Origin: Austropuccinia psidii
Taxonomy: Eukaryota > Basidiomycota > Pucciniomycetes > Pucciniales > Sphaerophragmiaceae
Length of the DNA stretch: 64,000 nucleotides
Assembly (NCBI GenBank): GCA_023105745.1
Contig: JALGQZ010000007.1
Coordinates: 4,509,592 to 4,573,591 of the forward strand
Direction: 5' to 3'
Position 1 is the stretch's first letter. The number at the start of each line of letters is the position of its first letter. This document shows positions 24,280 to 36,453 of this stretch, one piece after another. A program made the position numbers and the translations under genes. The notes below the pieces were generated by a model. It saw nothing but the letters and a program-made list of their open reading frames with translations, ran no database searches and was not told where the DNA came from.

Positions 24280-25602
24280 ATGCCATTCACGAAAGAAGGA
24301 AAAGAGCATAAAAGGGAACTCGCAAGAAAGTGTGAGTTGCTCACTTAATCTCAATATATATATATATATATATGTATATGCTTCCACATTTATGTGGCAC
24401 CCTCATTGGGCCCCACGGAAGAACATTGGCTTTAGTCGGTTCAGATTGTGCAAATGTCATGTGGGCTCCAACAGGGAAGTCAAAGGATGTGTGCCGAAGA
24501 AAGCTCCTTGGGCATTGGGCACCATTCTGGACTCAAAACTCCTTAGCTTCAAATGGTAGGAAGCAGTATCTGATATCTTGTCTGCTTCAACACAAAGTGA
24601 TCCCTCAACCACTCGGGAATAGTGGGAGATCCCAAAAGACAAATGAGGGAAAAATAACCCAAAAGAATAGGTTGTTTTCCTCCTCTCAACCAACAGCACA
24701 AATATCAATGCCAGTATCAGCAAATATGATCCCAAGTGAAATTTGGAGCCTCAAATGCATTCACTTTGGCCGTGTGGCAATATTCTCTTCAACCGGATTA
24801 CTCATTGCCCTTGTTGAATTCAGACCATTCACAACAATGAGTGAAGTCGAGGTCAATCAATGGGATGAATTATCACAATTTTTATTTCGCGACAAAAGGT
24901 TCACTGACCCTATTGCAACAAATGGAGCATTACTTGAGGGATTTATGTTCGCAATTGGGTGGCGCAAATGCACCACAAAGAATGAACAATTTGGTCTGTA
25001 TGGAAGTTCTGGCAAAATTGAAAATGCCAAAGATGAATGGCGGGATTGAGGTTCCAATCTTAGCTCGGTGGGTCGCATTCTAGGTCAATCCTTACAATAT
25101 GTTGGGGATAATTTATTTCAGAAGATTCAAAATTGCTACAACTCATTGGGGGTTCCGTCTTTTTATCAAGTCAAGTATGAAGGCAATAATCCCGCAAATC
25201 AGGGTGCATGCGAGTTTGCTTTGGCACTCACTTTCACCATGAATGGATTCAAAAACTCACCTCATCTTGATAAGGATGCATCGCTGTATGCTTCGGGATG
25301 GTGGTTTCAAGCTAAAACAGTGTACAGGCGGAAAATTGATTTTCCCAAATGAGCTTTTTTGGATTGATCTATCCAAAGGTCATGGGCTCATTCAGGTACT
25401 GTGGGCCAGTAGTACGTTTGTTCATTATACTGATCCAGCACAGGACAACAAAAGCACAACACTAGTGGGTATGTCCGCGCAATGCTCAAGGAGGTTGGCA
25501 AAAACAATGTGCCAAAAAAGCCACGGCTATTATGAGATTGGCGAGGGAGCTGCCTATCAAATCAGGGATGGTAATACAATCTCAGCCCAATTAAAAGAGT
25601 GA
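24280..25602 (+). pseudogene. tet-like 2OG-Fe(II) oxygenase, unit A
   Basis: Exon 1 at 24280-24331 encodes a short basic peptide; intron 24332-24435 has a GTGAGT donor and TTTAG acceptor. The body shows the N-terminal region of basidiomycete tet-like oxygenases (GRVAIFSSTGLLIALVEFRP; LEGFMFAIGWRK) and then the double-stranded beta-helix. HxD iron ligands are PHLDKDA at 25260-25280, followed by GG-LIFPNELFWIDLS, and the distal His is in FVHYTDP (25433-25435). Family members (TET/JBP) oxidise 5-methylcytosine or thymine in DNA; nuclear action on the element is inferred. Damage: TGA at 25047-25049 where B has CAA, and a ~37-bp deletion near 25315 that removes the linker between the two halves. 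Palindromes flank the gene on both sides. Confidence 0.82.
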
Positions 25603-25731
25603 GGCAGTCGGAATAGCAGCGTGATTGGTAGATAATGGTGGGGTAAGGCAGAGGACAATATACACCAGGATTGGATGGTTTTGAGTGCGGGATATTGGGT
25701 GTCTCACATGAAAAAGGGGTGAAGTGGATTA

Positions 25732-25756
25732 TGTACGGTGGCATGCCCTTGTAAAT
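25732..25756. promoter_or_regulatory. Dispersed palindrome, copy A3
   Basis: Left arm TGTACGGTGGC is perfect; right arm is decayed (GCCCTTGTAAAT). Lies between the 3' end of the oxygenase gene and the second minisatellite. Confidence 0.7.
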
Positions 25757-25790
25757 ATTCCAGGTTTGTTTCTCTTGTCCAGGATCCCAA

Positions 25791-26190
25791 TGCTTCACAC
25801 GCGAATCCTTATGCTTGTGCAGGTTCCAAAAATGCTAAAAGTGCCTTTTGCCTGTGCAGGCTTCCGACAATTCACACGCCAATCCTTATGCCTGTGCAGG
25901 TTTCCAATAACTCACACGCCAATCCTTACGCCTGTGCAGGTTCCTGCCAACTCACACGCCAATCCTTACGCCTGTGCAGGATCCCAACAGCTCACACGCC
26001 AATCCTTATGCCTGTGCAGGCTCCCGACAGCTCACACGCCAATCCTTACGCTTGTGAAGGTGGCCAACAATGCTGACAATTTCTTATGCCTGTGCAGGCT
26101 CCCGACAATTCACACGCCAATCCTTACGCCTGTGCAGGCTCCCGACAACTCACACGCCAATCCTTACGCTTGTGAAGGTTCCCCACAATT
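25791..26190. repeat. Second minisatellite, unit A (40-bp period)
   Basis: About ten units, with exact 40-bp spacing through 25871-26040. Each unit has CTCACACGCC, AATCCTTACGCCTGTGCAGG and CTCCCGACA. It shares ATCCTTACGC-YYGYG-CAG and CTCCCGACA with the subterminal array, so the two arrays have a common origin. The long open frames across it are repeat artefacts. Confidence 0.9.
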
Positions 26191-26599
26191 TAAACAATTC
26201 AATACATGACTAAGATTAATAGCGTGTGAACATAGGAACGCCAATGTCTCATGAATCTGGAGTGGATTGCTCACATGGGGGAACCTCCCTCTTTTTTACA
26301 GTTAAGATTGGATATGGCTCTAAACAATGGAGGAAGAAAATATAGGAGGCAGGAATGGTGACTATTGGCGCATTTTTGGCAAAAGATTTTCTCACAAACA
26401 AATACTAACTCAAACTGTTTGGTCGGGCACTTACAAAAATTATTCTCACAAAATACGAGATCTGAACGATTGAGGAATTGTAATAATTTCACAAGAACAA
26501 AGAACGTAAGAGAAATTGAAAATATCATTCTTTGAATACAAATAATTAATTTAAAAGAAAGTATTACAAATAATAAAAAGAGGAAATAATGAGATTTTT

Positions 26600-27912
26600 T
26601 TTTTTCACTTTTTTTTTCTAAGTATTTCGAGACTATCCCGGTGATGTCCTCCTTTGGATGAGCCTCCATTGCCTCGCCAAGGAGGGAGTTTAGTTCCTCC
26701 CGGAATTCCCGGTGTATCTGACTTTGATGAGTTGCATCCACGAAAGGAATCATGTGGAGAAACGGACAATGCTCCAACAAGATTCAGTTGATCGATTCGT
26801 GGACGATGGCTCGAGGAATCATTAGTATTGGGTGCAGGTTGGTGAATTCCTGGAGAGCGTCATCGCAGGAATGAGAGGAGCTTGGCACCAGGGGGGAGGA
26901 GGCGGTTGGGTTCTCAGGGGAAATGGGAGGGATATCCGGGGAAGGTGGCGGAGTCAGGGAGGGGGAGGGGGGGATCCGACTGGCATATCGTCGATGATGA
27001 TAATTGAGCGGGGAGTGGCAGGAGGAGCTGGAGAGGGTCGAAGAAAATAGGAGTAAAGAAAGAGAATTTGTGACTTACCAAAAGGTTCCTCCATGGTTGC
27101 GTCAGAGCCACCTCATGTTGTGGCTCACGAGTTGGAACGTCCTCGGGTGGCTCAGAGGATTGACTCAGGCCAGGAATTGGTGGCTCTTTGTGTTGGGAGG
27201 CTTCTACAAAAGGCGGAAGAGTCAGTTAACTTGATGCGAAAGTGAAAATGAGAAAAGAGAAAGTTGGCTGCTTACCGCGGAATAAGTCCTCCGACCATCG
27301 GGTGCCACTCGGGCCTGGAGTGGGTTGCCGCGGAGTTTGCTCGCGGCGCAAACTTGGAATGGGAGAGTCTTCTCGGGGGGGATTTGGGGGGTTTTGTGCT
27401 ATGAGTAATGGAAAAAAGTCAGTATTATTGCGTGAAGAGAAATGAGATAAGGAGGAGAAAGAAAACTTACTTTGGCGTTTGAATCCCATCCGTGACAAGA
27501 CATGGTGACAATCAGCCCAAGCTTGAATGTCCTCTTTCCATCGCCACCCTTCATCAGCTGGATAATCACTTCGCTCAGGTCAAGGAGTGAAGTGACCATT
27601 GGATGGTGGCCTAGGAGGGGGTGTGGACAAATCGATGCTTGAGGGGACTGGGCTAATTGTCCTGAATCGTTCCCGCTGGCCTGTTTGGGGTCCCGGGGTC
27701 CATTCCCGCTTGGATATTGTTTCATCATTGTCGACCACAAAGGAGCCCTCGCGAGGGCGTCTTGGGCGAGAACTCCTCTGGCCTCGTGGTCGGAAGGGGC
27801 AGACAACAAACGAACATTTCTTGTGTGCTTGTCGGCAAGCATCACAAGCGTCGGTCATCGTTGAGGAACAAATGCAGGGGATACCCCGCTTGGTGAATAA
27901 AGTGCACAACAT
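26600..27912 (-). pseudogene. Zn2Cys6-like DNA-binding protein, unit A
   Basis: Reads leftward from ATG at 27912. The first ~45 residues hold a cysteine array that, taken with unit B, fits CX2CX6CX9CX2CX6C, the fungal Zn(2)-Cys(6) cluster. In unit A the second Cys is Phe (CTLFTKRGIPC) while the second half (CDACRQAHKKC) is whole. A basic Arg/Pro-rich stretch follows (FRPRGQRSSRPRRP). Further exons, inferred from GTAAG donors, give Pro/Ser-rich linkers (27440-27280, 27210-27090, then about 27040) and a charged helical C-terminus near 26700-26610 (HREFREELNSLLGEAMEAHP). The exact 3' end is unclear because B's stop codon is changed here. Such proteins bind CGG triplets. Convergent with the oxygenase gene. 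Confidence 0.65.
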
Positions 27913-28544
27913 CTAAAAACAAAACAATTGAGGTTAGTAACTGCATACAAAGTAAACAATCAAGAAAGAAAATGAAGGCGTACAATGATTTATAATTGTA
28001 AAACGGAAATGAAATAAGGATGCTCTAGTCGGAGGTTTTTAAAAGTCTAGAAGAGAGTCGTGAAGAAAGAAAATTATTAATATTGGATCATAATGTTGAC
28101 AAAAGTTTAATTGGAGCAAACGCACGAAGTAGATAGAAGTGGGGTTCTGAAAGTATCAGCAGGAAAAACAAAAAGCGAGAAGGAAGGGGAGTGGGGTTAG
28201 TCGAGTGCAAAAGAAAAGACCGGAAAGGCGGGAAGATGAGGGGCAAGATGCACAAGAAGGAGAACAGTGGGTGATCTGGAAAATTGGAGCGGGTGAGAAA
28301 AAATGTGAAGGGCTTGTTGTGTGAAGATGGTCTTTTATACCATGGTGAAGCTGAGACAAACGCAGCAGTTGCAGCACCCGACAAAGGCTCAGCTTCAAGG
28401 CGTGCGGGCAAAATTGAAGCTCAGTCGCAGCAGTTGCAGCACCCAACAAAGGCTCAGCTTCAAGGCGTGTGGGTAAAATGGAAGCTCAGTTGCAGCGAAT
28501 GCTGCAACTGAGCTTCAATTTTGGCGTGAGGCAGAAGAATAATG

Positions 28545-28832
28545 GGGTTCTGGCTGAGTATTGCTATTGATTGCATTGTCAAGCTCAGTCGAATCCCCTT
28601 TGTTTCCTTAAATAGCCACCTGATCACCCAGGAGGGTGGTTGTGAGGCCCACAATTGAAGCTCAGTCACAGCCAATGCTGCAACTGAGAAGGGAAATGCT
28701 TGCATGAGGCAGAAGAGCAATGGGTTTCTGGCTGAGTATTGCAATTCATTGAATTATCCAGCTCAGTAAAATCCCCTTTGTTTCCTTAAATAGCCACCCG
28801 ATCACCCAGGAGGGTGGTCGTGAGGCCCTCGT
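28545..28832. repeat. ~180-bp tandem duplication specific to unit A
   Basis: The block with CTGGCTGAGTATTGC, then CCCCTTTGTTTCCTTAAATA, then CACCCAGGAGGGTGG occurs at about 28545-28650 and again at 28725-28830. Unit B has it once (about 49700-49805). Confidence 0.8.
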
Positions 28833-30225
28833 TGAATCTGCATGGTGGGTGCAATGCACATGTGCCCCATGCGGAAATGCACGTGGTGCATTTGGTCACA
28901 GGTGACTGCGGCGAGCATACCGGCCTTATGGCTGGGTGATAGTGTTTGAAAAAAGGGTCGGGCGGCTGTATGACAAGTGAATACAGCATAATCTTGGCTC
29001 GACCCATTGCTCAGGTTTGCTTTCGGGTCATAATTGAAATGCTCAGTGGCTGAACATTTTAATTGCACAGTTATTGAACTATTGATATAACAATAACAAA
29101 TGCACCATGCTGAACAATTGCTAGGTCATTTTTGTAAGCACACAATCTGAGCATTTGGCACAGCATCGGATGACATTTCAGCCAGGTGCAGCATTTCACA
29201 CGCTTTGGTGAAGTGCTCCAAACTGAGCCTTACAATGAACTATTGCAAAAATGGTCTTTACCATGGCTTGACTGCGCACTTCCACACGGTCCTTTTGACC
29301 ATGACATGCTCAGCTTGCGTGTGAAAAGCAGGTGAAACGCAATGCTGAGCATGTGGCACATGAGCTACGTATATGCAAACAATTGGAAGGTGGATACCCA
29401 TTGGCTATATGCATGCAGGCTGAAGTAGTATTACACCTTCCTAATCTGTACAGCCAACACTGTAGTACGCAGTACACCTTTGTAAATGTATGCTGTGGGG
29501 CAGAGCAAAAGCTGTTCAACTATTTAACATGCAATCACGTCAAGCCATTGAGTCATATATCTCAACTGCATCCCTTTGATGCACCTTGTTGGAGAGCTCT
29601 GCCTAACTACGGCACAGATGCGGGTGTAATTCAAGTTAATGTAAGTGGGTGATATTGGGGCAAACTTTTACTGGCCGCGCGTGCTCATTGGCGGGCAGCC
29701 ACACGCTTTCTCATATGCACCACCCGACGGGTCATACGCAGGCAACTTTCACACGCCTGGAAGACAATTTACTGTCAGTCTTCCGACCGGCTATTTTCTT
29801 GGTCGGGTGGTCAGCTTGACTGCAGATGCTCACCCGCTCGCGCGTGGAAACCTGAGGCCAATCAGTGTGGATTTGCTTCAGCCTCATCTGCATTAGAATA
29901 ACCCCGGCCTATGATTGTGTGGGGATCTCCCACTCTGGGTCATTTTCTGCACATTCTCAAGCACCCTGCGCAAGTTGTGGCGCCTGGCTTGCAGCCAAAA
30001 AGTCCCTTGGGTGGGTCGCCTCCTTCGCCGGACTTTTGTACACGCGTGAGGCAAAGACCCTGATGCCAATCTCGGTGGTTTAGTACCCACCTCAAACGCA
30101 ATAGGGGTGAATGTATATGTGGATCACGGCTCAAGGACGGCGCCCCCTTGGATCATGCCATACATCCCCCCCTGGAATCCCAGTGCGCATCAGTCAGCAA
30201 AAAACTTCAGGCAAAACCAAGCTCA

Positions 30226-30250
30226 TGCTTGGTGGCGTGCCATCGAACAT
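30226..30250. promoter_or_regulatory. Dispersed palindrome, copy A4
   Basis: TGCTTGGTGGC then GTGCCATCGAACAT; core GGTGGCGTGCCATC is conserved, outer arms partly changed. About 480 bp before the helicase ATG. Confidence 0.65.
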
Positions 30251-30730
30251 ATCTCACCCACCCACACACAAACATCCCCACAGTGAGATTGCCCGCTAGG
30301 TCCCTGTCCAACAATCAACCTGGGGAAGATACGCTCATTGTTTGCTGTCACACCAGCAAACATGGCCGCATGCCTCTAATATGCCCCTCCATAATAAGTT
30401 GCTACAACCCACCCAATTTTGGATATGCTAATGTCAACCTTGTTCCACCAAAGCTTTTGTAACTTGCTGCAGATCCAGCAGTCATATTGGTGCACCCACA
30501 TTCTTGCTACCTTGCCTTGATATATGCCCCAAATCGGATATGAAAATTATGAGCCCAAGAGGCCCATGTTCCAAATGACCATACACATAACCACAGGCCA
30601 TCCCCCTTTGGGCCTGTTGCTGCAACTCATATAAGTTCCCCACCTGCGCTTATTCCTCTTCGTTCCCTTTAGCTAACCCTTCCCAATCATATAATTCCCA
30701 ACTGTCCCCAAATAATTTAAAATAGCCATC

Positions 30731-33162
30731 ATGTCAACCCCTTCACAACCACTTTGCATTGGGATGATTAATATTCGTATTCAAATAAATAGTGATATAA
30801 CCTTAAAGCCTGAGAATTCCCACTTAGGTTCTTGGATTATCCTATGGCACAATCAACACAACATATTTGTATATCTCCCCAATCACCAGCGTGCTATTGG
30901 CTCTCTCCCGGGAACCCTTTCCCAAACGTTGATACCATTCCTTGGGGCACCAAAAACATTCATGCACTGTGGTCCTGGTGGGGCATGGATTGAAAATTGC
31001 CAATCCAATCCTACTAAAATATTATTTGTTGAGGGAGTATTTATGACTGATGCAAATGATCCCTCCTCATCTCAGAAACCCAATGTAGCATTGATGTTCT
31101 TCACATGGTATCCAAACATTCTATTCATAATGGAAAGCTTTCGAACACAAGATTTCAAGCTTAAAATACCCAAAGAATATGACTGTAATACTCATTGTCA
31201 ATGTCAACTCTTTACTCCGACATTTCCCGCTTCAAACTCGACGCCTGCTTCATATCCTGCTGTTTCATCATTGATTTACAAGCAAAAACTGATACAATTA
31301 CCCAGTGGATCAGACCTCCCCATGATGACCCCGCCCCATGCCCTTATTCAAACCCCCCTCCTCCCTCAGCAAAAGACTGGACTAGCTTTTCTCTGGGATC
31401 GAGAAATCCCCAATGGCCAATCAGCCCGTAACCTTTGGGCCACCTAACCCCCAGGATTCACTTTTAATGCCAGGAACATAATTACAAACAAGGTTGTTAG
31501 CACATTTGAATCCATTTTGACCAATGCCCCTCTTGGAGGACTGCTTGCGGATGATATGGGATTAGGTAAAACCATTAAGGCCATTGCTCTAATTGGTACC
31601 TCCAAGGAGCGGATGATTGCAAACCCCCATTTCTCCACGCCCACCATGATCATCTGCCCCCTTGCTTAATTACCAACTGGAATCGGAAATATCCAAGCAT
31701 GCTCAGGCTGGAGCGCTGCATGCCAAAATCTACCATGGTCCCACTCGTTACTCATTATCCGAGGCCGACATCTTAAAATATGATATCATCATCACTTCTT
31801 ACAATACTATCACCCAAGAATTTAAGCAAACCAATACCTCTACATCATTCATTTTTAAAATCAATTGGCATTGTATAATTTTGGATGAAGCACAGTGAGT
31901 GTCTGAGCTTAAATAATTCAAATTACCTTTTATATCCAATAAACCTTGCCCCATCTTATAGCTATATTCGCTCTCAATACACTGCCACTCACCGTGCCAT
32001 TGATAGCCTCCTTTCATCCTGTCAAATATGCTTAACGGACAAACCTATTCACAACACCATTTATGACCTTTTGGGCATAATATCATTCATCACTCAACCC
32101 CAGAGCGCCGATCAAGATAACTGGTCACCATTCATCCTGAGTAGTCTTTCCAAAGGTTGCAATGATATTTTGCATTTGGCATTGCGGCATTTAAGTTTGC
32201 GCTGCAGAAAAACCACACATCTCGAATCCCTCCCCACTATTAGCCATCATTATGAGCTGCTCCCACTCAACCCGACCATGCAGCAAGAATATTCCACATT
32301 ATATGAAGAATTCCTATCATCCAAAAGCAAAGGACCAGGAGAATTTTTCAGAAACATTAATAAGCTGCAAATATGTTGTAACCATCACATCATGCTTAAC
32401 ACAATTGCGGAGGCGGATTTGGAAGACCCCAAGGGCAGGAGCACTCAGGATAACTCCCCATCAATCGCACAAACTATTGTGGATGTGGAAACATGCATGA
32501 TGAGTAGTAAAATTGCACACCTCCTACAAAGCTTAATGAAGAACAAACAAACAAGGTGTGGTCCAACCAAATCGGTGGTTTATACCCAATGGACCCAATT
32601 TCTAGATTTGTGCGTTAATTCTAATATTCATCCATTACCAATTGACTCCATCTGACTTTTTTATATTGTAGAATTGGTATTGCACTTGCCCATCACTCTA
32701 TCCTTTCAGAACAAATTGATGGAACAATTACACCACAAGCGCAGGAGAAGGGGCTTGAGAATTTCTTCAATAATCCTGAATGTGAAGTACTCATTCCATC
32801 GATTGCCACGGCTGGAACTGGCCTCAATATAACCTGTGCTAATATAATCTATTTAATGGTGAGGGGCCCCCCAAAATTCTCCCCTGATTTTCGGACCCTG
32901 ACATCCACATTTCCAGGAGCCCAATTGGAACCCAGCCATTGAGGCTCAGGCTGTTGATCGACTACATCGTATTGGCCAACAACGACCTGTACAGGTCATC
33001 CACTATATCACTCCTCATTCAGTTGAGGTAAAAATGCGGAAGGTACCTTTCAAGCTCATCTTTCACCTTGATTGTATTACTATTCTAAAATCCTTCCTTA
33101 TGGGAATGCCATATTCCAATCACCAATAGGTCCAAGAAAAGAAAAAATCATTAACTGCGTGA
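30731..33162 (+). pseudogene. SNF2-family helicase (Rad5/Rad16-like), unit A
   Basis: ATG at 30731; N-terminal region of ~200 residues unlike known domains, then KTGLAFLWDREIPNG, typical just before the SNF2 core. Motif I (DDMGLGKTI, 31553-31580), motif Ia with ICP near 31650, motif II ILDEAQ (31880-31895). An intron follows; then motif III region CLTDKPIHNTIYDL near 32035, VVYTQWTQFLDL near 32575, an intron, ATAGTGLNIT near 32810, another intron, and motif VI AVDRLHRIGQQRPV near 32955-32995. These enzymes use ATP to move or remodel DNA-protein complexes. Damage: TAA at 31445-31447 and a one-base loss near 31663. The motif III region departs from the usual TGTP. Upstream of convergent gene 6. 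Confidence 0.9.
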
Positions 33163-33430
33163 ACCTTACTGATATTATATAATTTGTGTTTGACAAAGCT
33201 GATAACTCCTGTTGACCCTGGCACAGGTCAACAATTATGAACACCATGAGCTGGATCGAACTTCTTCAATATTTCCTCAATGAAAATGAGCAATAGAATC
33301 ATATTTCTAAGGGAGACGGTGATAAATTCCAATTCATATTGTCTACATTCTAACACATTTAGCAAGTTGCCTGCACAAATAATTCACAGGATTTTGATTT
33401 GTAAATGTGCTATACATTTGTATTACTAAG

Positions 33431-35492
33431 TTATTGCAGAGCATCACCATTCGGCCTAATAACTGGCATGTCAAGTATTTTGAGGGCAATAGTCTGCATC
33501 TTACTACAGCCCTTGAGCCAATATTGATCAAATACCTGAAATGATAGGCCTTCCGGAATATCACCATCATCTGTCAATCGTAATTCTGGCAATCTATCAA
33601 TAGTTTTTTTACCCTTTTTTTTAATCCGATTACAAAACTCTATGTCTCTATCCATTTTCAATACCAATTCATTAAATAACTGGGAGCGCCAGCGTAATCC
33701 CACTTTGCGGTAAGCTTGACGGCCATTTGCCAGTACCTCCTCAGTATCTGAGCATACTCAAGGGTCATTGAATTGTGATGCTAGAATGGGAAATTTAGCC
33801 GTATCACACCATTCATGACGGCGCTCACAGGTCTGCACACAGTCAAGTAGATCATCATCAGACTTTGTCCACAATGAAGAAGAGATACAGTAACTAACCC
33901 TTTGACGAATCTTTGCGAGCTTTTGATTCTCCTTCTTTTTTACCAAATACTCCGCATACTTTTGAATAGACTTCCATTCTCTTTTCAAATAAGTGAAATA
34001 TTGCTCCATTAAAGCCGCCACGACCCCATAGTTGTTATGATCCTTGTTTCAACAGTATTGATGATACTCGGTGCTGACAAGTGCGAGACGGAATGTACGG
34101 CAAAACACCATAGACATCAGCTCGTTGAACGGATGTTGCCATGAGCTCTCCCAGTCCCAAGTGAATTGCTTTAGTCCTAGCTTGTGGAGCTCATTTTTGC
34201 AGTAGCTTTGGAAACCCTGAGACTGAACCTGTGTTGATGGCTCATTGAAAACATCCTTGGGGACATACCCGAGATGACCAGCCACTTGAATTGAAATTTC
34301 ACTCTCTTCTGTGCTGGGTGGTGCTGGTAGTGAGGAAAAATCCTTATCCCTAACTTTGAGTAGGAACAGGCAATGGGCGTGTACTACTGATCTCATTCCA
34401 TGGACATTCTCTGGAAGTTCTGCCATCAGCCATTTTTGTTGCTCCTTCTGGCTTTCACGTTTCGCCACATTGTGAGCTTTGCGGGCCTGGTTCCTTTGCT
34501 GTCTGACCTTGGATTGTTCAAGCATACTCTGGGCAAGGCCCAGCTGAGGATGGGTGAACTCACTATTTTATTGAGTGCCTTGCTCATGCTCTGTGAAATT
34601 GTCCCTCCTTGGTTCATCATTTCTTTCACTTTGAGTTGGAGACATGTTCTCATCCTCATCATCCACAATTCTTTCTCTTGATGTACTGGCATGACCCATT
34701 CTTGGTTTGGAGGCATATGGATGATGATGTCCAGTGACTTTCTCTTTATCGACCAGAGGTGAAGATGCATAAATTTCATCACCTGCCATGCAAATCATCA
34801 GTTAACACATCAAAACATTAATGAAGACTGGTCATCCTCACAGTCTTCAATTGGCTCCTGAGATTGGACTGACTTGCCTTTAGGTGCCATATCTAACCCA
34901 TGAAACAAAAATATCAAATTGTGAAAAAATTTCTACTCCAAAATTCAAATGACTTACTTTGATGAAGCGTCAATCCTGGATTTCCCTCCGACAGACCACT
35001 CCAAGTTACATTTTCCAAAGGTCTTTTTCGTCACCCCCCATCAAGCCGCCTTTCATCACCCACATGAGCCTGAGATCCTGATGGAATATTGAGGGTTGGC
35101 TGTTTACTTCGTCCAAAGGGATCCTGGGATGCAACTGGATTCCGACCAGGATTAAGGAGGAACTCACGTGGAAAGTTTGATTGGGGATTAGCGTTTGATG
35201 AGATTTGAGGTGTGCCTTCTGGCCCCTCAGACACATGCATTTGTGTATTAGTGGGATTTGGGGGAATTGGAGTGACGGAAATATTTGGGATTGCCCAAGT
35301 GCTGGAAGTTGGATCCTTTGGATTTCCCACATCAATGTTAAGACCTGATACATTCATTGAGGATGCAATAGGGGTTGTGAGAGGAATGTTGGGACTCAAT
35401 GGTGATTGTGTTGGAACATATTCTATGCTATATTCACTATCTGAGTCATGAACAGAACCTGAACGGGATTTATGTGATTTGGAAGATGACAT
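33431..35492 (-). pseudogene. Gene 6, unit A: unknown charged element protein
   Basis: I cannot name the family, though similar uncharacterised proteins occur beside transposons in basidiomycetes (recollection). Exon 1 starts at 35492 with a Ser/Pro/Asn-rich, low-complexity N-terminus (SSSKSHKSRSGS) and ends at a GTAAGT donor near 34960. Two short exons follow, then a long C-terminal exon. That exon has a basic coiled region (QQRNQARKAHNVAKRESQKEQQKW) and a globular part with Trp and Cys (CERRHEWCDTAKFP). Unit A has extra stops: TGA for Trp near 34048 and TGA where B has CGA near 33757. A TAA near 34568 is shared with unit B. Divergent from the transposase gene. Confidence 0.7.
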
Positions 35493-36453
35493 AAGGGCCG
35501 AAAAAGTACAGTAATATTTTTAACTTGATAAAACAGTTCAGTATTGTGATAAAATAGAGGGATATGAGATGAGATTTTTTCAAATTTAGAATAGAGAAAT
35601 TCTATGAATAGTTGGAACCAAGTGTTGTATGGAAGTCAAATAAGACTCTTTTGAGGAGAATCCTCCCTGCCTCCTCTTGAGCTCCTCCGCTTTTGTCGGA
35701 AACCACCCTGCATGGCCTACCAGCATATAATGTGATATTTTGTTGATCTGAAAGGGGACCCATCATCCATAAGTAATCATATTTGGTAACATTTCCGCCT
35801 CCCCATTGTCACATTTTGTGAATTATCCAAACTGCCAATATATGCATTGAAATTCCACAGAATTGTACATCTGTAAAGGGGTATATTCATGAAGGATTTA
35901 CCCACAAAAGAGAAATCACCTTTTCAAGAAAGGCAAGACAATCAAAATCACATTCCAACCGATCAAAAGCCCGCTGCACTCAAACCAAATACCAAGACTT
36001 TAGCTGCACTCCAACCCCTTATGTAATAGAGTTATATTGTTATGTCTGTAATAAGGTTTAAACCATGTACGATGGCGTGCCAGCGTACATGGATTAAATG
36101 TTAATCCCCTCAATTAAATGGTAACACTTCACTAATGGAACCCCCTCAATGGTCAAACCCGCACTATCACGATGTGTAAATAAACTAGAATATGTATGAG
36201 AATTCAGCAGCAAGGCATTTTACTCCAATTAAACTCCTAACCAATTCTTCCATCCAGATGAGACATGTTACACTTTATCCGCGGCAGCTCACGCACCATT
36301 ACAAATGGGATAAAATCCTCAGATTGCTCAAATCATCTCCCCCTTCATAAATAATCACTCACTTTTTTTTCCAATTCATAAGACTGCTAAACACTTTTAC
36401 ATCTGCCATAGATATTTATACACAAACCAACCGTACTCCCAATTCCTGCAACA
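35493..36453. other. Divergent promoter region, gene 6 / transposase, unit A
   Basis: About 960 bp without a gene, closely matched by 58469-59428. Contains palindrome A5 (36066-36090). Likely drives gene 6 leftward and the transposase rightward; no specific promoter element can be assigned with confidence. Confidence 0.55.
36066..36090. promoter_or_regulatory. Dispersed palindrome, copy A5
   Basis: Arms TGTACGATGGC and GCCAGCGTACA around GT: 10 of 11 arm positions pair. About 360 bp before the transposase ATG. Confidence 0.75.

Larger units (their letters stand above)
27913..30730. other. Long intergenic region between divergent Zn2Cys6 and helicase genes, unit A
   Basis: About 2.8 kb with no convincing gene. 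It probably holds both divergent promoters. Notable contents are a run of GCTCAG/CTGAGC-type hexamers (28346-29345), a ~180-bp tandem duplication (28545-28832), short CAGTTGCAGC-containing repeats (28355-28510) and palindrome A4. Short open frames here do not match between units A and B. Confidence 0.6.

Noticed and set aside
24355..24375. TA dinucleotide run as a functional element
   Set aside because: Short microsatellite inside the first intron of the oxygenase gene; length differs in unit B. Nothing more is supported.
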